From NCBI RefSeq assembly GCF_001592005.1, contig NZ_BCVZ01000004.1:230143-294142 (forward strand): a stretch of DNA of 64,000 nucleotides. The letters are read 5' to 3'. Shown piece after piece: positions 17,415-25,423 of this stretch. A model generated the notes under the pieces. The model made no database searches and was not told the DNA's origin. It saw only the letters and a program-made list of their open reading frames with translations. Position 1 is the first letter of the stretch; each line of letters opens with the position of its first letter. A program made the position numbers and the translations under genes. The DNA is from Bacillus sonorensis NBRC 101234 = KCTC 13918. Lineage in GTDB: Bacteria > Bacillota > Bacilli > Bacillales > Bacillaceae.

Positions 17415-17977
17415 TTCTTAGCTTGCAGGGCTTCGCGCAGCTCTAAATACTGGATGGCGTACGCCGTTTTTGCATCATAAATATCCCGGCTTTCCATCAG
17501 CTTCCGCGCTTCGGCAAGCGGCACCTCCATCACTTCTACAAATTCGTCTTCATCAAGCTCGCGTTTTTCTTCAAGTGGGGTTAGCTGTTCAGCCACATAC
17601 AGATGCACCAATTCGTCCGCAAACCCCGGAGATGTATAAAACGCGGTGATTTTTTCAAGCGATGCCGCCGTATATCCCGTTTCTTCCTCAAGCTCCCGCA
17701 GCGCGGTGTATTCGGGCTTTTCCCCTTTTTCAAGCTTCCCGGCCGGAATTTCGACAATCGTCCGTTCAAGCGCTTTTCTGTACTGTTTGACGAGGATGAT
17801 GTTGTCTTCTTCTGTCAGCGCCAACACTGCCACCGCACCGGGATGCTTCACGATTTCCCGTTTGCTCGTCTTGCCGTTCGGCAGTTCGACATCTTCGAGA
17901 TAAAGATCGATCACCTTGCCTGCAAAAAGCTTTTCCTTTGAAATGGTTTTCTCCTCTAAATGTTTCAGTTTGATCAT
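17411..17977 (-). CDS. nudF: ADP-ribose pyrophosphatase (Nudix)
   Basis: 188 residues if started at ATG 17977. A complete Nudix box (GX5EX7REUXEEXGU) spans about residues 83-105. NudF splits ADP-ribose into AMP and ribose-5-phosphate. The start is unusual: the ATG directly touches AGGAG, leaving no spacing, whereas a CTG at 17968 lies 9 bases after it and gives 185 residues, the B. subtilis length, aligned with its N-terminus (MKSLEEK against LKHLEEK). The true start may therefore be CTG. It leads an operon with yqxK and diverges from mciZ. Confidence 0.92.
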   Translation of the reverse strand: MIKLKHLEEKTISKEKLFAGKVIDLYLEDVELPNGKTSKREIVKHPGAVAVLALTEEDNIILVKQYRKALERTIVEIPAGKLEKGEKPEYTALRELEEETGYTAASLEKITAFYTSPGFADELVHLYVAEQLTPLEEKRELDEDEFVEVMEVPLAEARKLMESRDIYDAKTAYAIQYLELREALQAKK

Positions 17978-18045
17978 CTCCTAAGTTCTGTTGCTGCTGT
18001 TGATCCCATACATTTTATCATACACCATGTGAGGGGGCTTTTGCC

Positions 18046-18174
18046 ATGAAGGTCTACCGTTTGCCAAACGGAATCGTCATATCCGGGAAAGCGTGGGAAA
18101 TCCGCGCCAAACTGAGGGAGTACGGCCGGACTTATCGATATATGAAAGATTGGATTTCATATGAAAGGAGATAA
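18046..18174 (+). CDS. mciZ: MciZ, mother-cell inhibitor of FtsZ
   Basis: A 42-codon gene starting MKVYRLPNGI, with GKAWEIRAKLREYGRT in the middle and MKDWIS near the end. These stretches match the B. subtilis MciZ peptide (40 residues), which also lies between nudF and yqkF. MciZ is made in the mother cell under sigma-E, caps FtsZ filaments and blocks a second division during sporulation. An AGGGGG ribosome site precedes the ATG by 9 bases. A CATACATT at 18007 could be a sigma-E -10, but no matching -35 is clear. The two extra C-terminal residues are arginines. Confidence 0.9.
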   Translation: MKVYRLPNGIVISGKAWEIRAKLREYGRTYRYMKDWISYERR

Positions 18175-18215
18175 AGCAGAATCAAGTTTTCCTTTATGCA
18201 TGCCCGTTTAAAATA

Positions 18216-18278
18216 TTGACAAAAAATCGGGCATTATGAAATAATACTCGCAAGTAACATTACTTTTGAGTATTATTT
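18216..18278 (+). promoter_or_regulatory. Promoter and long palindromic operator of the TetR gene
   Basis: TTGACA (18216) and AATAAT (18240) are 18 bases apart. Overlapping the -10 and start site is an inverted repeat at 18239-18278: 19-base arms, 17 of 19 matching, around a CA centre (half site AATACTCGCAAGTAA). A TetR-family repressor binding its own promoter is the simplest reading. Confidence 0.75.
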
Positions 18279-18300
18279 TTTTTCGTGGAGTTGATTCTAT

Positions 18301-18918
18301 TTGAAAAACAGAAAAGGACGCAAAGGCGAGGAGAGTCGGAAACGGTTGCTCAAAGTTGCTGCAAATGAATTTTCGATCCGGGGATTTCACGACACAAAGG
18401 TCAGTACAATTGTGAAAAGAGCCGGACTGACGCAGCCCTCCTTCTATCTCTACTTTCCAAGCAAACAAGCCATCTTTGAGGAGTTAATCACCGATTTTCA
18501 CTCTCGTGTAAGACATCTGACAGAGTCACTCCTCCTGGAATCCGGGATCAAACAGACAGACGTCTCAAACCGGGTGTTGTCTGCCGTGGAAACCGTTTTT
18601 CAGTTTCTGGCCGCAGACCTTGATTTAACCCGTATCGGCTTTTTTCTCAATCCGGATGCCAAACAAATGAAAAAAGATTTGGCGATGGTTTTGAAAGACA
18701 ACTTAGAAGCCGAACAACGACTCGGATACTTTCGCTCCGACCTGGACATGGAAACCGTTGCTGAATGTTTGATCGGCATAATTGAACACCTGACGGATTC
18801 ACATTTGTTACCGGGAAGCAAAGATCCGGCAAGCCTCGCGGCACAAGTTGTCAATCTATTGATATACGGGATGCTCCCAAATCAGGGGGCGCTTCAGAAA
18901 AGGGGTGACATCAGGTGA
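18301..18918 (+). CDS. TetR/AcrR-family regulator
   Basis: 205 residues from TTG 18301, with GTGGAG 9 bases upstream. The TetR helix-turn-helix is clear (LLKVAANEFSIRGFHDTKVS and FYLYFPSKQAIFEEL, residues about 15-65); the C-terminal ligand domain is generic. It most likely represses its own promoter and the DoxX-like gene, whose start overlaps its stop codon. The inducer is unknown. B. subtilis has nothing between mciZ and yqkF, so the pair was gained here. Confidence 0.85.
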   Translation: MKNRKGRKGEESRKRLLKVAANEFSIRGFHDTKVSTIVKRAGLTQPSFYLYFPSKQAIFEELITDFHSRVRHLTESLLLESGIKQTDVSNRVLSAVETVFQFLAADLDLTRIGFFLNPDAKQMKKDLAMVLKDNLEAEQRLGYFRSDLDMETVAECLIGIIEHLTDSHLLPGSKDPASLAAQVVNLLIYGMLPNQGALQKRGDIR

Positions 18919-19250
18919 TATTTATGTTGAAAGCAATTCTGGCGGCTTTTATGTTGGCGGGAGGAATCATCAAGATTTTGCGTGTTCCCTTTCAAGTAGA
19001 GCATTGGCGGCATTATCAATACCCATTATGGTTTCTATCTGTTACCGGTTTTCTCGAAATTGCCGGGGCGCTTATGATGGCAGGGGGAATGTGGAGCCGG
19101 TATTTCGCTGTTGGAGCGGGAATGTTGTTCGCCATTCTTATGATAGGAGCGATTCATGCGCATTTGTTTCGGGCGCGCCAATCTGTTTTTACGGCCATGC
19201 CTGCGATGATCTGCTTAGCCGTCTCGGTCATCATCGTGATTTCGGGATGA
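18915..19250 (+). CDS. DoxX-like small membrane protein
   Basis: 111 residues with four membrane segments, as in the DoxX/DUF4870-like group: LAAFMLAGGIIKI at 8-20, FLEIAGALMMAGGMWSR near 45 and a final CLAVSVIIVIS helix. The start is GTG 18915 or ATG 18924; AGGGGTG precedes the GTG by 7 bases. Such proteins often sit beside TetR or MarR regulators and are linked to redox or solvent stress, but none of this is shown here. It overlaps the TetR gene and forms an operon with it. Confidence 0.8.
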   Translation: MIFMLKAILAAFMLAGGIIKILRVPFQVEHWRHYQYPLWFLSVTGFLEIAGALMMAGGMWSRYFAVGAGMLFAILMIGAIHAHLFRARQSVFTAMPAMICLAVSVIIVISG

Positions 19251-19359
19251 AGCCCCGGCTTTAGCATCGGCAATTTGGTCAAGCCAACATAGAGCCGATC
19301 AGTTGAAAACTTCCCATCTTTATATTACGGTCAATATAAAGATAAGAGGAGTGAAGCAT

Positions 19360-20280
19360 ATGAAAAAACGGACGCTTGGACAGTCTGATTTACAGGTGAG
19401 CGAAGTCGGCCTCGGCTGCATGTCTCTCGGTACGGAAAAACAGCGCGCCTTATCCATTTTGGATGAAGCATTGGAGCTTGGCATCAATTATTTGGATACT
19501 GCCGATTTATACGATTTCGGGCTTAACGAAGAAATCGTCGGGGAAGCCATCAAGTCGAGGCGAAAGGACATCATCCTCGCCACAAAAGCGGGCAACCGCT
19601 GGGAAGAAGGAAAGCCGGGCTGGTATTGGGACCCTTCAAAAGCATACATAAAGGAAGCGGTCAAACGCAGCTTAAAGCGCCTGCAAACGGATTACATCGA
19701 CCTTTACCAGCTTCATGGCGGAACGATCGAAGACAATATCGATGAAACGATCGAAGCATTTGAAGAATTAAAACAGGAAGGCGCGATCCGTTATTACGGG
19801 ATTTCTTCAATCCGTCCGAATGTCATTAAAGAATATGTCAAAAAATCAAGCATCATCACCGTCATGATGCAGTACAGCTTATTGGACCGCCGGCCTGAGG
19901 AATGGCTTCCTATCCTTGAAGAAAACGGAATCAGCGTGATCGCAAGAGGGCCGCTCGCTAAAGGACTCCTCACGGAAAAACCCGTCTCACATGCGAACAC
20001 CAATATAAAGAAAAACGGCTTTTTATCCTATTCGTATGAGGAGCTTGTCAAAACAAAAGCGGATATTGAAAAAACGGCGCCGGATCTGACCGCGACCGAA
20101 ACCGCCATAAAATACATCCTCGCCCAGCCGGCTGTCGGCGCGGTGATCCCCGGTGCGAGCAAACTCGAACAGCTGCGGGAAAACGTCGAAGCCGCAAGCG
20201 CTCGCCCGCTGACAGAGCAGGAAATCAAAGCGCTCCGTTTTTATACGAAACGCGATGTGTATACGGCCCATCGCAATTAA
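19360..20280 (+). CDS. yqkF: Aldo-keto reductase YqkF
   Basis: 306 residues from ATG 19360 (MKKRTLGQSD), preceded by GAGGAG at 8 bases; 19 extra upstream codons were discarded. The AKR catalytic set is present: Asp and Tyr in DTADLYDFG (about 48-56), Lys in ILATKAGNRW (near 79) and His in YQLHGG (near 116). The family reduces carbonyls with NADPH; the physiological substrate is unknown. Length and sequence match B. subtilis YqkF, which lies at the same place. It converges on yqkE with a shared terminator. Confidence 0.92.
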   Translation: MKKRTLGQSDLQVSEVGLGCMSLGTEKQRALSILDEALELGINYLDTADLYDFGLNEEIVGEAIKSRRKDIILATKAGNRWEEGKPGWYWDPSKAYIKEAVKRSLKRLQTDYIDLYQLHGGTIEDNIDETIEAFEELKQEGAIRYYGISSIRPNVIKEYVKKSSIITVMMQYSLLDRRPEEWLPILEENGISVIARGPLAKGLLTEKPVSHANTNIKKNGFLSYSYEELVKTKADIEKTAPDLTATETAIKYILAQPAVGAVIPGASKLEQLRENVEAASARPLTEQEIKALRFYTKRDVYTAHRN

Positions 20281-20291
20281 ATAAAATAAAC

Positions 20292-20319
20292 AAGCACCGT
20301 CCATCAGCAGACGGTGCTT
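20292..20319. terminator. Bidirectional terminator yqkF/yqkE
   Basis: AAGCACCGTC and GACGGTGCTT form a perfect 10-bp stem with an 8-base loop between the two convergent genes. Confidence 0.85.
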
Positions 20320-20322
20320 TGC

Positions 20323-20550
20323 TCATTTATACTGCCTCCAATCTAGCCCGCTTTCGTTCAGCAGCTCTTCGAAGCTTTTATTTTTTTCCTTCTCTTTTCT
20401 TTGTTTGATGAGGCGCTCTTTCTCACGCTCTTTTCTTTTTTCATCTTCTTTTAATTCTGTTTTCATTTGTTGAAGCTTTTGCTTCAAATCGTCGGCGAGC
20501 GCGTCCTTCAGCTGTTGTTTGTCCCGCGCTTCCTGCTTTTTCTTTCCCAT
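20323..20550 (-). CDS. yqkE: Small charged protein YqkE
   Basis: 75 residues starting MGKKKQEARDKQQLKDAL; the ATG follows GGAGGG by 6 bases. The protein is very rich in Lys and Glu and probably forms one long coiled coil over residues 5-60, ending LLNESGLDWRQYK. The function is unknown. Size and position between yqkF and yqkD match B. subtilis YqkE. Confidence 0.87.
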   Translation of the reverse strand: MGKKKQEARDKQQLKDALADDLKQKLQQMKTELKEDEKRKEREKERLIKQRKEKEKNKSFEELLNESGLDWRQYK

Positions 20551-20719
20551 TGTATTCCCTCCGTTCACCCTGTTTGTGATGATAGTTTATCAGGAAGAAA
20601 CGGTTTTTCACAAGCAGAAGATTTTGTAGTTTTGCGGCTCTTTCCCGCGTGATTTTTTACATATTTATGCTAAGATAGATTGCAGAAGCTTTATTGAACA
20701 GAAAGGAAGAAAACAACGG

Positions 20720-21655
20720 ATGTTTATTTGGCTTGCTGTGCTCGGGGCGGTGGCGGCGCTGCTCGTGTTGGCACTGGGACTATATTTTACAAATCAAATC
20801 ATGTATATCAAAAAACGGACGGATCAATTCATTATCGAGCGGGAAACGGCAGACGGCCATTACGCCGAAGAAGAGTTTGAGGCTCTGCCAAAGGAAGAGA
20901 TCACCCTTACCTCCGCCTTCGGCTATGACATTAAAGGGTACTATGTCCATCCGCACAGGACGAAAAACACCGTCATTATTTGCCACGGGGTCACCATGAA
21001 TCTGCTGAACTCCGTCAAATATATGAATCTGTTTTTGGAACTCGGCTGGAATGCGGTCATTTACGATCATAGAAGACACGGGATGAGCGGCGGTAAGACG
21101 ACGAGCTATGGATATTATGAGAAAGAGGATTTAAAAACGGTTGTCGATTGGCTGAGGGAAAGGAACGGAGAACAGGCTCTTATCGGCATTCACGGCGAAT
21201 CAATGGGTGCGGTGACAACGCTTCTGTACGCGGGGATGGCTGACGCCCGCGCCGATTTTTATGTGGCGGACTGCCCGTTTGCCACGTTTGAGGACCAGCT
21301 GCTGTACCGCCTGAAGGAAGATTTTCGACTTCCCGGAACGTTTATTTTGCCGCTTGCCGATCTCTTTTTGAAATGGCGGGACGGCTACCGTATCGGCGAT
21401 GTCTCTCCTTTGGCTGTCATTGATCAGGTCAAACAGCCGGTTTTGTTCATCCACAGCAAAGACGATGATTATATCCCGGTCCAATCGAGTGAAATGCTGT
21501 ATGAGAAAAAAACCGGAAACAAACAATTGTATATCGCCAAAAAAGGAGCGCACGCGATGTCCTATACGCACAACCGGGACAGCTACAAAAAGGCGGTCCA
21601 GGATTTTCTCCGGGACATCACGGCAAATATGCATAAAAAAAGCGAACAGGCATAA
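20720..21655 (+). CDS. yqkD: Membrane-anchored alpha/beta hydrolase YqkD
   Basis: 311 residues. One N-terminal membrane segment (residues 4-27) is followed by an alpha/beta hydrolase domain with oxyanion segment ICHGVTMN near 91, nucleophile elbow GIHGESMGAVT near 157 (Ser in GESMG), an acid in DDDYIP near 250 and His in GAHAMSY near 281. The domain probably faces outside. The substrate is unknown. It matches YqkD of B. subtilis in place and size. Confidence 0.88.
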   Translation: MFIWLAVLGAVAALLVLALGLYFTNQIMYIKKRTDQFIIERETADGHYAEEEFEALPKEEITLTSAFGYDIKGYYVHPHRTKNTVIICHGVTMNLLNSVKYMNLFLELGWNAVIYDHRRHGMSGGKTTSYGYYEKEDLKTVVDWLRERNGEQALIGIHGESMGAVTTLLYAGMADARADFYVADCPFATFEDQLLYRLKEDFRLPGTFILPLADLFLKWRDGYRIGDVSPLAVIDQVKQPVLFIHSKDDDYIPVQSSEMLYEKKTGNKQLYIAKKGAHAMSYTHNRDSYKKAVQDFLRDITANMHKKSEQA

Positions 21656-21666
21656 GCCCTGTTCGC
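21635..21666 (-). terminator. Terminator of the yqkB-yqkC operon
   Basis: GCGAACAGG and CCTGTTCGC (21642-21650, 21658-21666) form a 9-bp stem followed on the minus strand by TTTTTTT. It overlaps the 3' end of yqkD. Confidence 0.85.
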
Positions 21667-21675
21667 CTATTTGCA

Positions 21676-21927
21676 CTACAGCACATCCGTAATATCGTTC
21701 ATATTCTCGCTGATCCAGACAATGGCTGACTCAAGCTTATCGAATTCCTTTGTTTCAAAGGTCATTTCATCTTGAAGAAGCCATACATCCTTTTGGACAG
21801 ATTCCGTTCCTCCAATCGACCAATGAAGGAGGCTGTACGGATGATTTTGATGTAAAAACGACACCCATGTTTTATTTTGAGCTGTCTGCTTTAACGATTT
21901 CACTTTTTGATTCAAAACGAACGCCAC
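21676..21927 (-). CDS. yqkC: Small protein YqkC
   Basis: 83 residues with a GTG start directly after the yqkB stop. No known domain is seen; the sequence is soluble and mildly acidic at its C-terminus. The name rests on position after yqkB and the size match to B. subtilis. It is presumably cotranslated with yqkB and ends at a shared terminator. Confidence 0.78.
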   Translation of the reverse strand: MAFVLNQKVKSLKQTAQNKTWVSFLHQNHPYSLLHWSIGGTESVQKDVWLLQDEMTFETKEFDKLESAIVWISENMNDITDVL

Positions 21928-21928
21928 C

Positions 21929-22255
21929 CTATTTCACTAATATGCTCATTCGTGGAGAAAACATCTGTGCCGGGCTTTTCAGCATCAGCGTACCTGCTTT
22001 CTCATAATAATCGATCGTCATCTTTTCATCGAAAAAGACTTTCTGCGAAGACTGGATATAAACGGGCGCGCCGTTTGTCTCCAACAGCTCGCACTCCCCC
22101 GCCAATTCATCCGTCAGCCAAATCACGGGGATGCCGCTGACCGCACAACCGCAGCCTTCGGTATCATAGCGAAGCTGCATTTTTTTATCGGGATAAGCCT
22201 CTGTTGCCTGTTGAATGGACTGTTTTGCCTGTTCAGTTATGTGAAGCTGCATCAT
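21929..22255 (-). CDS. yqkB: HesB/IscA-like protein YqkB
   Basis: 108 residues from ATG 22255 (a second ATG follows at once; AAGGA precedes by 6 bases). It belongs to the HesB-like group: [21 protein letters not shown] near residues 26-46 holds two cysteines (GCGC). Unlike classic A-type Fe-S carriers, no third C-terminal cysteine is present. That makes Fe-S scaffold activity uncertain. The CDGSH gene, another iron-sulfur type protein, lies divergently just upstream. Confidence 0.85.
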   Translation of the reverse strand: MMQLHITEQAKQSIQQATEAYPDKKMQLRYDTEGCGCAVSGIPVIWLTDELAGECELLETNGAPVYIQSSQKVFFDEKMTIDYYEKAGTLMLKSPAQMFSPRMSILVK

Positions 22256-22365
22256 ATCATATCCTTCTTTAGTTTCGTTTACGGACATTGTACCACATGA
22301 TCAGCCAAACACGCATCGTTTCTATCTATTGAACATATATATGAAGAGATTCGGAGGTGGGATCT

Positions 22366-22563
22366 TTGCCTGAAAAAGTACAGATTAAAGTGATGGACAA
22401 TGGCGGATTTCGGGTCACGGGAGACGTTGAACTGATCGATATGGAAGGAAATCCATTCCCGAAAAAAGCGGCTTTCTCTCTGTGCAGATGCGGCAAATCG
22501 CAGAAGATGCCCTACTGTGACGGACAACATAAAGGGGCATTCGACTCCTGCGTCAGGGCTTGA
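22366..22563 (+). CDS. CDGSH-type iron-sulfur protein
   Basis: 65 residues from TTG 22366, with GGAGGTG about 6 bases upstream; a GTG at 22357 lies within that site and is less likely. The cluster-binding motif is complete near the C-terminus: CRCGKSQKMPYCDGQHKG, matching C-x-C-x2-S-x3-P-x-C-D-G-x2-H. This three-Cys one-His motif holds a redox-active 2Fe-2S cluster. The partner is unknown. It diverges from yqkB. Confidence 0.88.
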   Translation: MPEKVQIKVMDNGGFRVTGDVELIDMEGNPFPKKAAFSLCRCGKSQKMPYCDGQHKGAFDSCVRA

Positions 22564-22568
22564 GGAGC

Positions 22569-22593
22569 GGAGGACTTCATCCGTCCTCCTTTT
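22569..22593 (+). terminator. Terminator of the CDGSH gene
   Basis: GGAGGAC and GTCCTCC form a 7-bp stem followed by TTTT; the yqkA stop codon of the opposite strand lies in the loop. Confidence 0.75.
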
Positions 22594-23548
22594 GCTTTGC
22601 CCATTCTTCAGCCAGGCGTTCCGTCTCTTTTATCCAGCTGTCTTTGCCTTCGACATAGCCTTTTATATGAAAGGGAAATCTCTTCGCTAAGGTCATCTTC
22701 AACTCCGCATATTCTTCCGCCCGGTCTGGATGGGAGATGAGATAGTCCCGAAACAGCAAATGCCGCCTAATGTCAGGATGCCCGCTTTCATACATGTGGA
22801 CATGGTGTGTACGCTTCCGGCCGCCCTTTTGAAAATATCTTCTCCCTGGAATGCCGTTTTCCCCTTTCGGCTCATAGCCGAGATTTCTCATTCCATATTC
22901 ATACCGGCCGGCAGAGCTGAGATTTTTTACTTCCAACAAAATATCAATGATAGGCTTTGCGCTTATTCCGGGAATGGACGTGCTTCCAATATGATGAATG
23001 TGAATAGCTTCAATTCCATAAAGCCCTTCAAGCTGCTGTTTTTCATTTGAAAATTTGTCTTTCCACTCCGGCCGGTAAGAGACAACTTCCACCTTTCTCG
23101 GTGCCTGTAACATAAACCTTGAAAGAACAACCCCTTTTTCAGGCGCGAATTGCTCAATCTCAGTGAAGCCCAGCTTCCGGTACAGCGTCTTTGCCGGTTC
23201 ATTGCGCGCTCCAGTCGTCACTTCAATGGAATCTGCTTCCTCCTTCATCAATACATAGTGAAGCAATGCCGTGGCAATCCCTTTTCGAAAGTGATCAGGA
23301 TGGACGGCCAGCCTGCAGATCGTCAGTTTTTGGGGCGTCAATGTGTAAGAAACAGCCCCTGCCAGTTCTTCGCCTTCAAACCAGCCGATAAATGTTTCAT
23401 CACAATTCATGATGTCCGAGATCGTTTCCTTTGCTTGAGGAATGCCATCAAATTGGATGATGTCCGCTTCTTTTTGATAGGCCGGGATTTGAATATGCAA
23501 AATCCGGCGGGCTGTATACGGATCTTTTTGATGTAATAATTGAATCAT
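22577..23548 (-). CDS. yqkA: GNAT-GrpB fusion protein YqkA
   Basis: 323 residues from ATG 23548, with GGGGAGG 7 bases upstream (a GTG one codon earlier is too close). Residues 1-150 form a GNAT acetyltransferase (LTICRLAVHPDHFRKGIATA around 75-94, TLYRKLGFTE near 123). Residues 155-320 form a GrpB/UPF0157 domain of nucleotidyltransferase type (HIHHIGSTSIPGISAKPIIDI near 183-203). This fusion is also found in B. subtilis YqkA; neither substrate is known. The ATG overlaps the ancestral stop of the frameshifted yqjZ (TGATG). Confidence 0.9.
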   Translation of the reverse strand: MIQLLHQKDPYTARRILHIQIPAYQKEADIIQFDGIPQAKETISDIMNCDETFIGWFEGEELAGAVSYTLTPQKLTICRLAVHPDHFRKGIATALLHYVLMKEEADSIEVTTGARNEPAKTLYRKLGFTEIEQFAPEKGVVLSRFMLQAPRKVEVVSYRPEWKDKFSNEKQQLEGLYGIEAIHIHHIGSTSIPGISAKPIIDILLEVKNLSSAGRYEYGMRNLGYEPKGENGIPGRRYFQKGGRKRTHHVHMYESGHPDIRRHLLFRDYLISHPDRAEEYAELKMTLAKRFPFHIKGYVEGKDSWIKETERLAEEWAKQKEDG

Positions 23549-23914
23549 CACGGTTCCTCCCCAATTTTGTCCTCAGCGGCGAAGGCGGCCTTCCGCTCCA
23601 AAAAACGGGCCGCTTCCACCTTTTCTACACGCACGGCAAACTCAGCATACCACTCCTCTCGGCCTCTTTCCTTCGCCCCGCTGATGTTCGCTGTGACACT
23701 TCCACTTCTCTATCGCTTCAAGGCTTTCCCAATAAGAAACCGTGATTCCGTTCAGGTCCCTTACGCTTTCGGCTCCTAAAAAGCCTGCCCGTTCCCCGGC
23801 GGGCTTGATCATGTTTTCAGCTATCTCATTGTAGCGGTGATCCCCGCCTGTTTTGACTGATGTAAAAATCACAGCGTGCCACGGAGGCTCCGGCGTTTTT
23901 GCGATCATTTTCAT
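23548..23914 (-). pseudogene. yqjZ: yqjZ, frameshifted ABM-type monooxygenase
   Basis: From ATG 23914 the frame encodes a start like B. subtilis YqjZ (MKMIAKTPEPPWHAVIFTSVK, then GITVSYWESLEAIEKWK), a small antibiotic-biosynthesis-monooxygenase-type protein. After CHSEHQ the frame runs into an unrelated short tail and stops at 23642. The expected continuation (AKERGREEWYAEFAVRVEKV) lies in another frame and ends exactly at the yqkA start, with the TGATG overlap typical of coupled genes. One extra G in a four-G run (minus strand, 23676-23679) explains the shift. It is either a real mutation or a sequencing error. Confidence 0.85.
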
Positions 23915-24386
23915 TTACAGCTCTTTTACGAACAGCACACGATCTTGATTTGGTCCGTCGTAATGTGAACATACCTGGACGCCGTCTGACGTTTTGTCTC
24001 CTGTTTCTATTGAAAATCCCATTTTCCGATGGTAGGCAATGGACACTTTGTTCACTGGGCGAAGTGATACAGCGGACCGTCTTGCAACCCGCTTTCTTCG
24101 CTTTCTGATAAAAGGCTTCATAAAGCGTTTTGCCGACTTGAAGTTTTCTGTAATCGGGGTGGACACCGACAAAATGAATATACGATTCCACTGGATTGGA
24201 TTGTGATAAAAAGCCGATGAGGAAACCGGCCAGCTCTCCATCTTTTTCAGCGATAAAGCTTGTATTGTTGAAATGTTCAAAAAACATTCTCGGCAATTTG
24301 TCTGTCATTTGCCTTCCGCCCCACCAGTCGTTGATAACCGGCGTGATTCTTTCAAAATCTGAAGCTTCGACATGACGAATCATCAT
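23915..24386 (-). pseudogene. yqjY: yqjY, frameshifted GNAT acetyltransferase
   Basis: From ATG 24386 the frame encodes a GNAT domain (VINDWWGGRQM near residue 20, [21 protein letters not shown] near 70). After TVRCITSP it leaves the family; the expected end ([20 protein letters not shown] through [10 protein letters not shown]) continues in another frame to 23915. One extra C within CCC (minus strand, 24057-24059) would account for it. The stop of that second frame is directly followed by the yqjZ start, so the ancestral operon yqjY-yqjZ-yqkA is clear. Function is probably lost unless this is a sequencing error. Confidence 0.85.
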
Positions 24387-24443
24387 ATGCTTCCTACTCC
24401 TTTTTATCAATGACATGGGCCATCATTGATTCCGGTGTCCTTC

Positions 24444-24475
24444 AGAAAAACCGGGCCATACAAACCCGGTTCTTT
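24444..24475 (-). terminator. Terminator after blaP
   Basis: AACCGGG and CCCGGTT (24449-24455, 24465-24471) form the stem; TTTTTCT follows on the minus strand. Confidence 0.8.
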
Positions 24476-24490
24476 TCTGTCTTTACCTTC

Positions 24491-25423
24491 TTACTTATCT
24501 TTGTTTTGAAGGGCGTCAATGACTTCCTTTGCCGCCTGCGCAATCAGCTTGTCATCATATTCTGCGTCCTTCTGATCACGGCTCGAAAGGATCGCAAGCA
24601 CAATAGGATCCCCTTTCGGCGGCCAAATGACAGCAATGTCATTCCGTGTTCCATATGATCCTGCTCCTGTTTTATCACCCACTTCCCAGCCTTTTGGCAC
24701 TCCGGCGCGGATTAATGCATCTCCAGTGGTGTTTCGTTTAAGCCAGTCGATTAACATCATGCGTTTTTCTTTTGGCAGGGCGTCCCCGATTGTGAAAGCC
24801 TTAAGGCTTGTGGCAAGCGCTTTTGGCGTGCTCGTATCATGAGTTTCTCCCGGTTTCACTTCGTTCAGTTCCGGCTCAAACCGTTCTGGATTGGTCACCT
24901 TATCGCCAATCTTCCCGAGCGATTTTTTAAACCCGTCTGGCCCGCCAATCTGCTTTAAGATCAGATTTCCCGCCGTATTGTCGCTGTACCGGATAGAAGC
25001 ATCGCAAAGTTCTTTGAGCGTCATTCCTGTGTCAACATGCTTTTCTGTGATCGGGTTGTAATTGACAAGGTCATCACGGGTATAGGTGATTCTTTGATTC
25101 AGATCTGTAATTGACTTTTGTTGCAACAGGGCTCCGACAGCCAGCGCTTTATGAGTGGATGCGTATGCGAAACGTTCATCCGCCCGATAAGCTATGGTCT
25201 GGTTTGTGCCGGTGTCCAGAGCATAAACGCCGAGCCTTGCATCAAATTGATCCTCAAGTTTGGCAAACGCATCATTCAATGCGGTTTCTTGATGTTTTTG
25301 TTCAGGCTGAGCCGAATGGGCCTCCCCCCCTGAACAACCCGCAAGCGCGGCACATGACAGCAGCAAAACCGGTGCGATTTTTTTCAGTTGAAAAAGACGA
25401 CTCATCTTGTGTAATGATTTCAT
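24491..25423 (-). CDS. blaP: Class A beta-lactamase, lipoprotein form
   Basis: 310 residues, closely similar to the BlaP/PenP penicillinase of B. licheniformis. A lipoprotein signal ends LAGC, making Cys30 the lipid anchor; the enzyme can later be released by proteolysis. All class A motifs are present: Ser89-Thr-His-Lys92 (the classical enzyme has STIK), SDN at 147-149, EPELN with the general base Glu183, and KTG at 251-253. It hydrolyses penicillins outside the membrane. The blaI-blaR1 regulator pair is not next to it, and no BlaI-type palindrome was seen upstream, so induction cannot be judged here. Confidence 0.95.
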   Translation of the reverse strand: MKSLHKMSRLFQLKKIAPVLLLSCAALAGCSGGEAHSAQPEQKHQETALNDAFAKLEDQFDARLGVYALDTGTNQTIAYRADERFAYASTHKALAVGALLQQKSITDLNQRITYTRDDLVNYNPITEKHVDTGMTLKELCDASIRYSDNTAGNLILKQIGGPDGFKKSLGKIGDKVTNPERFEPELNEVKPGETHDTSTPKALATSLKAFTIGDALPKEKRMMLIDWLKRNTTGDALIRAGVPKGWEVGDKTGAGSYGTRNDIAVIWPPKGDPIVLAILSSRDQKDAEYDDKLIAQAAKEVIDALQNKDK

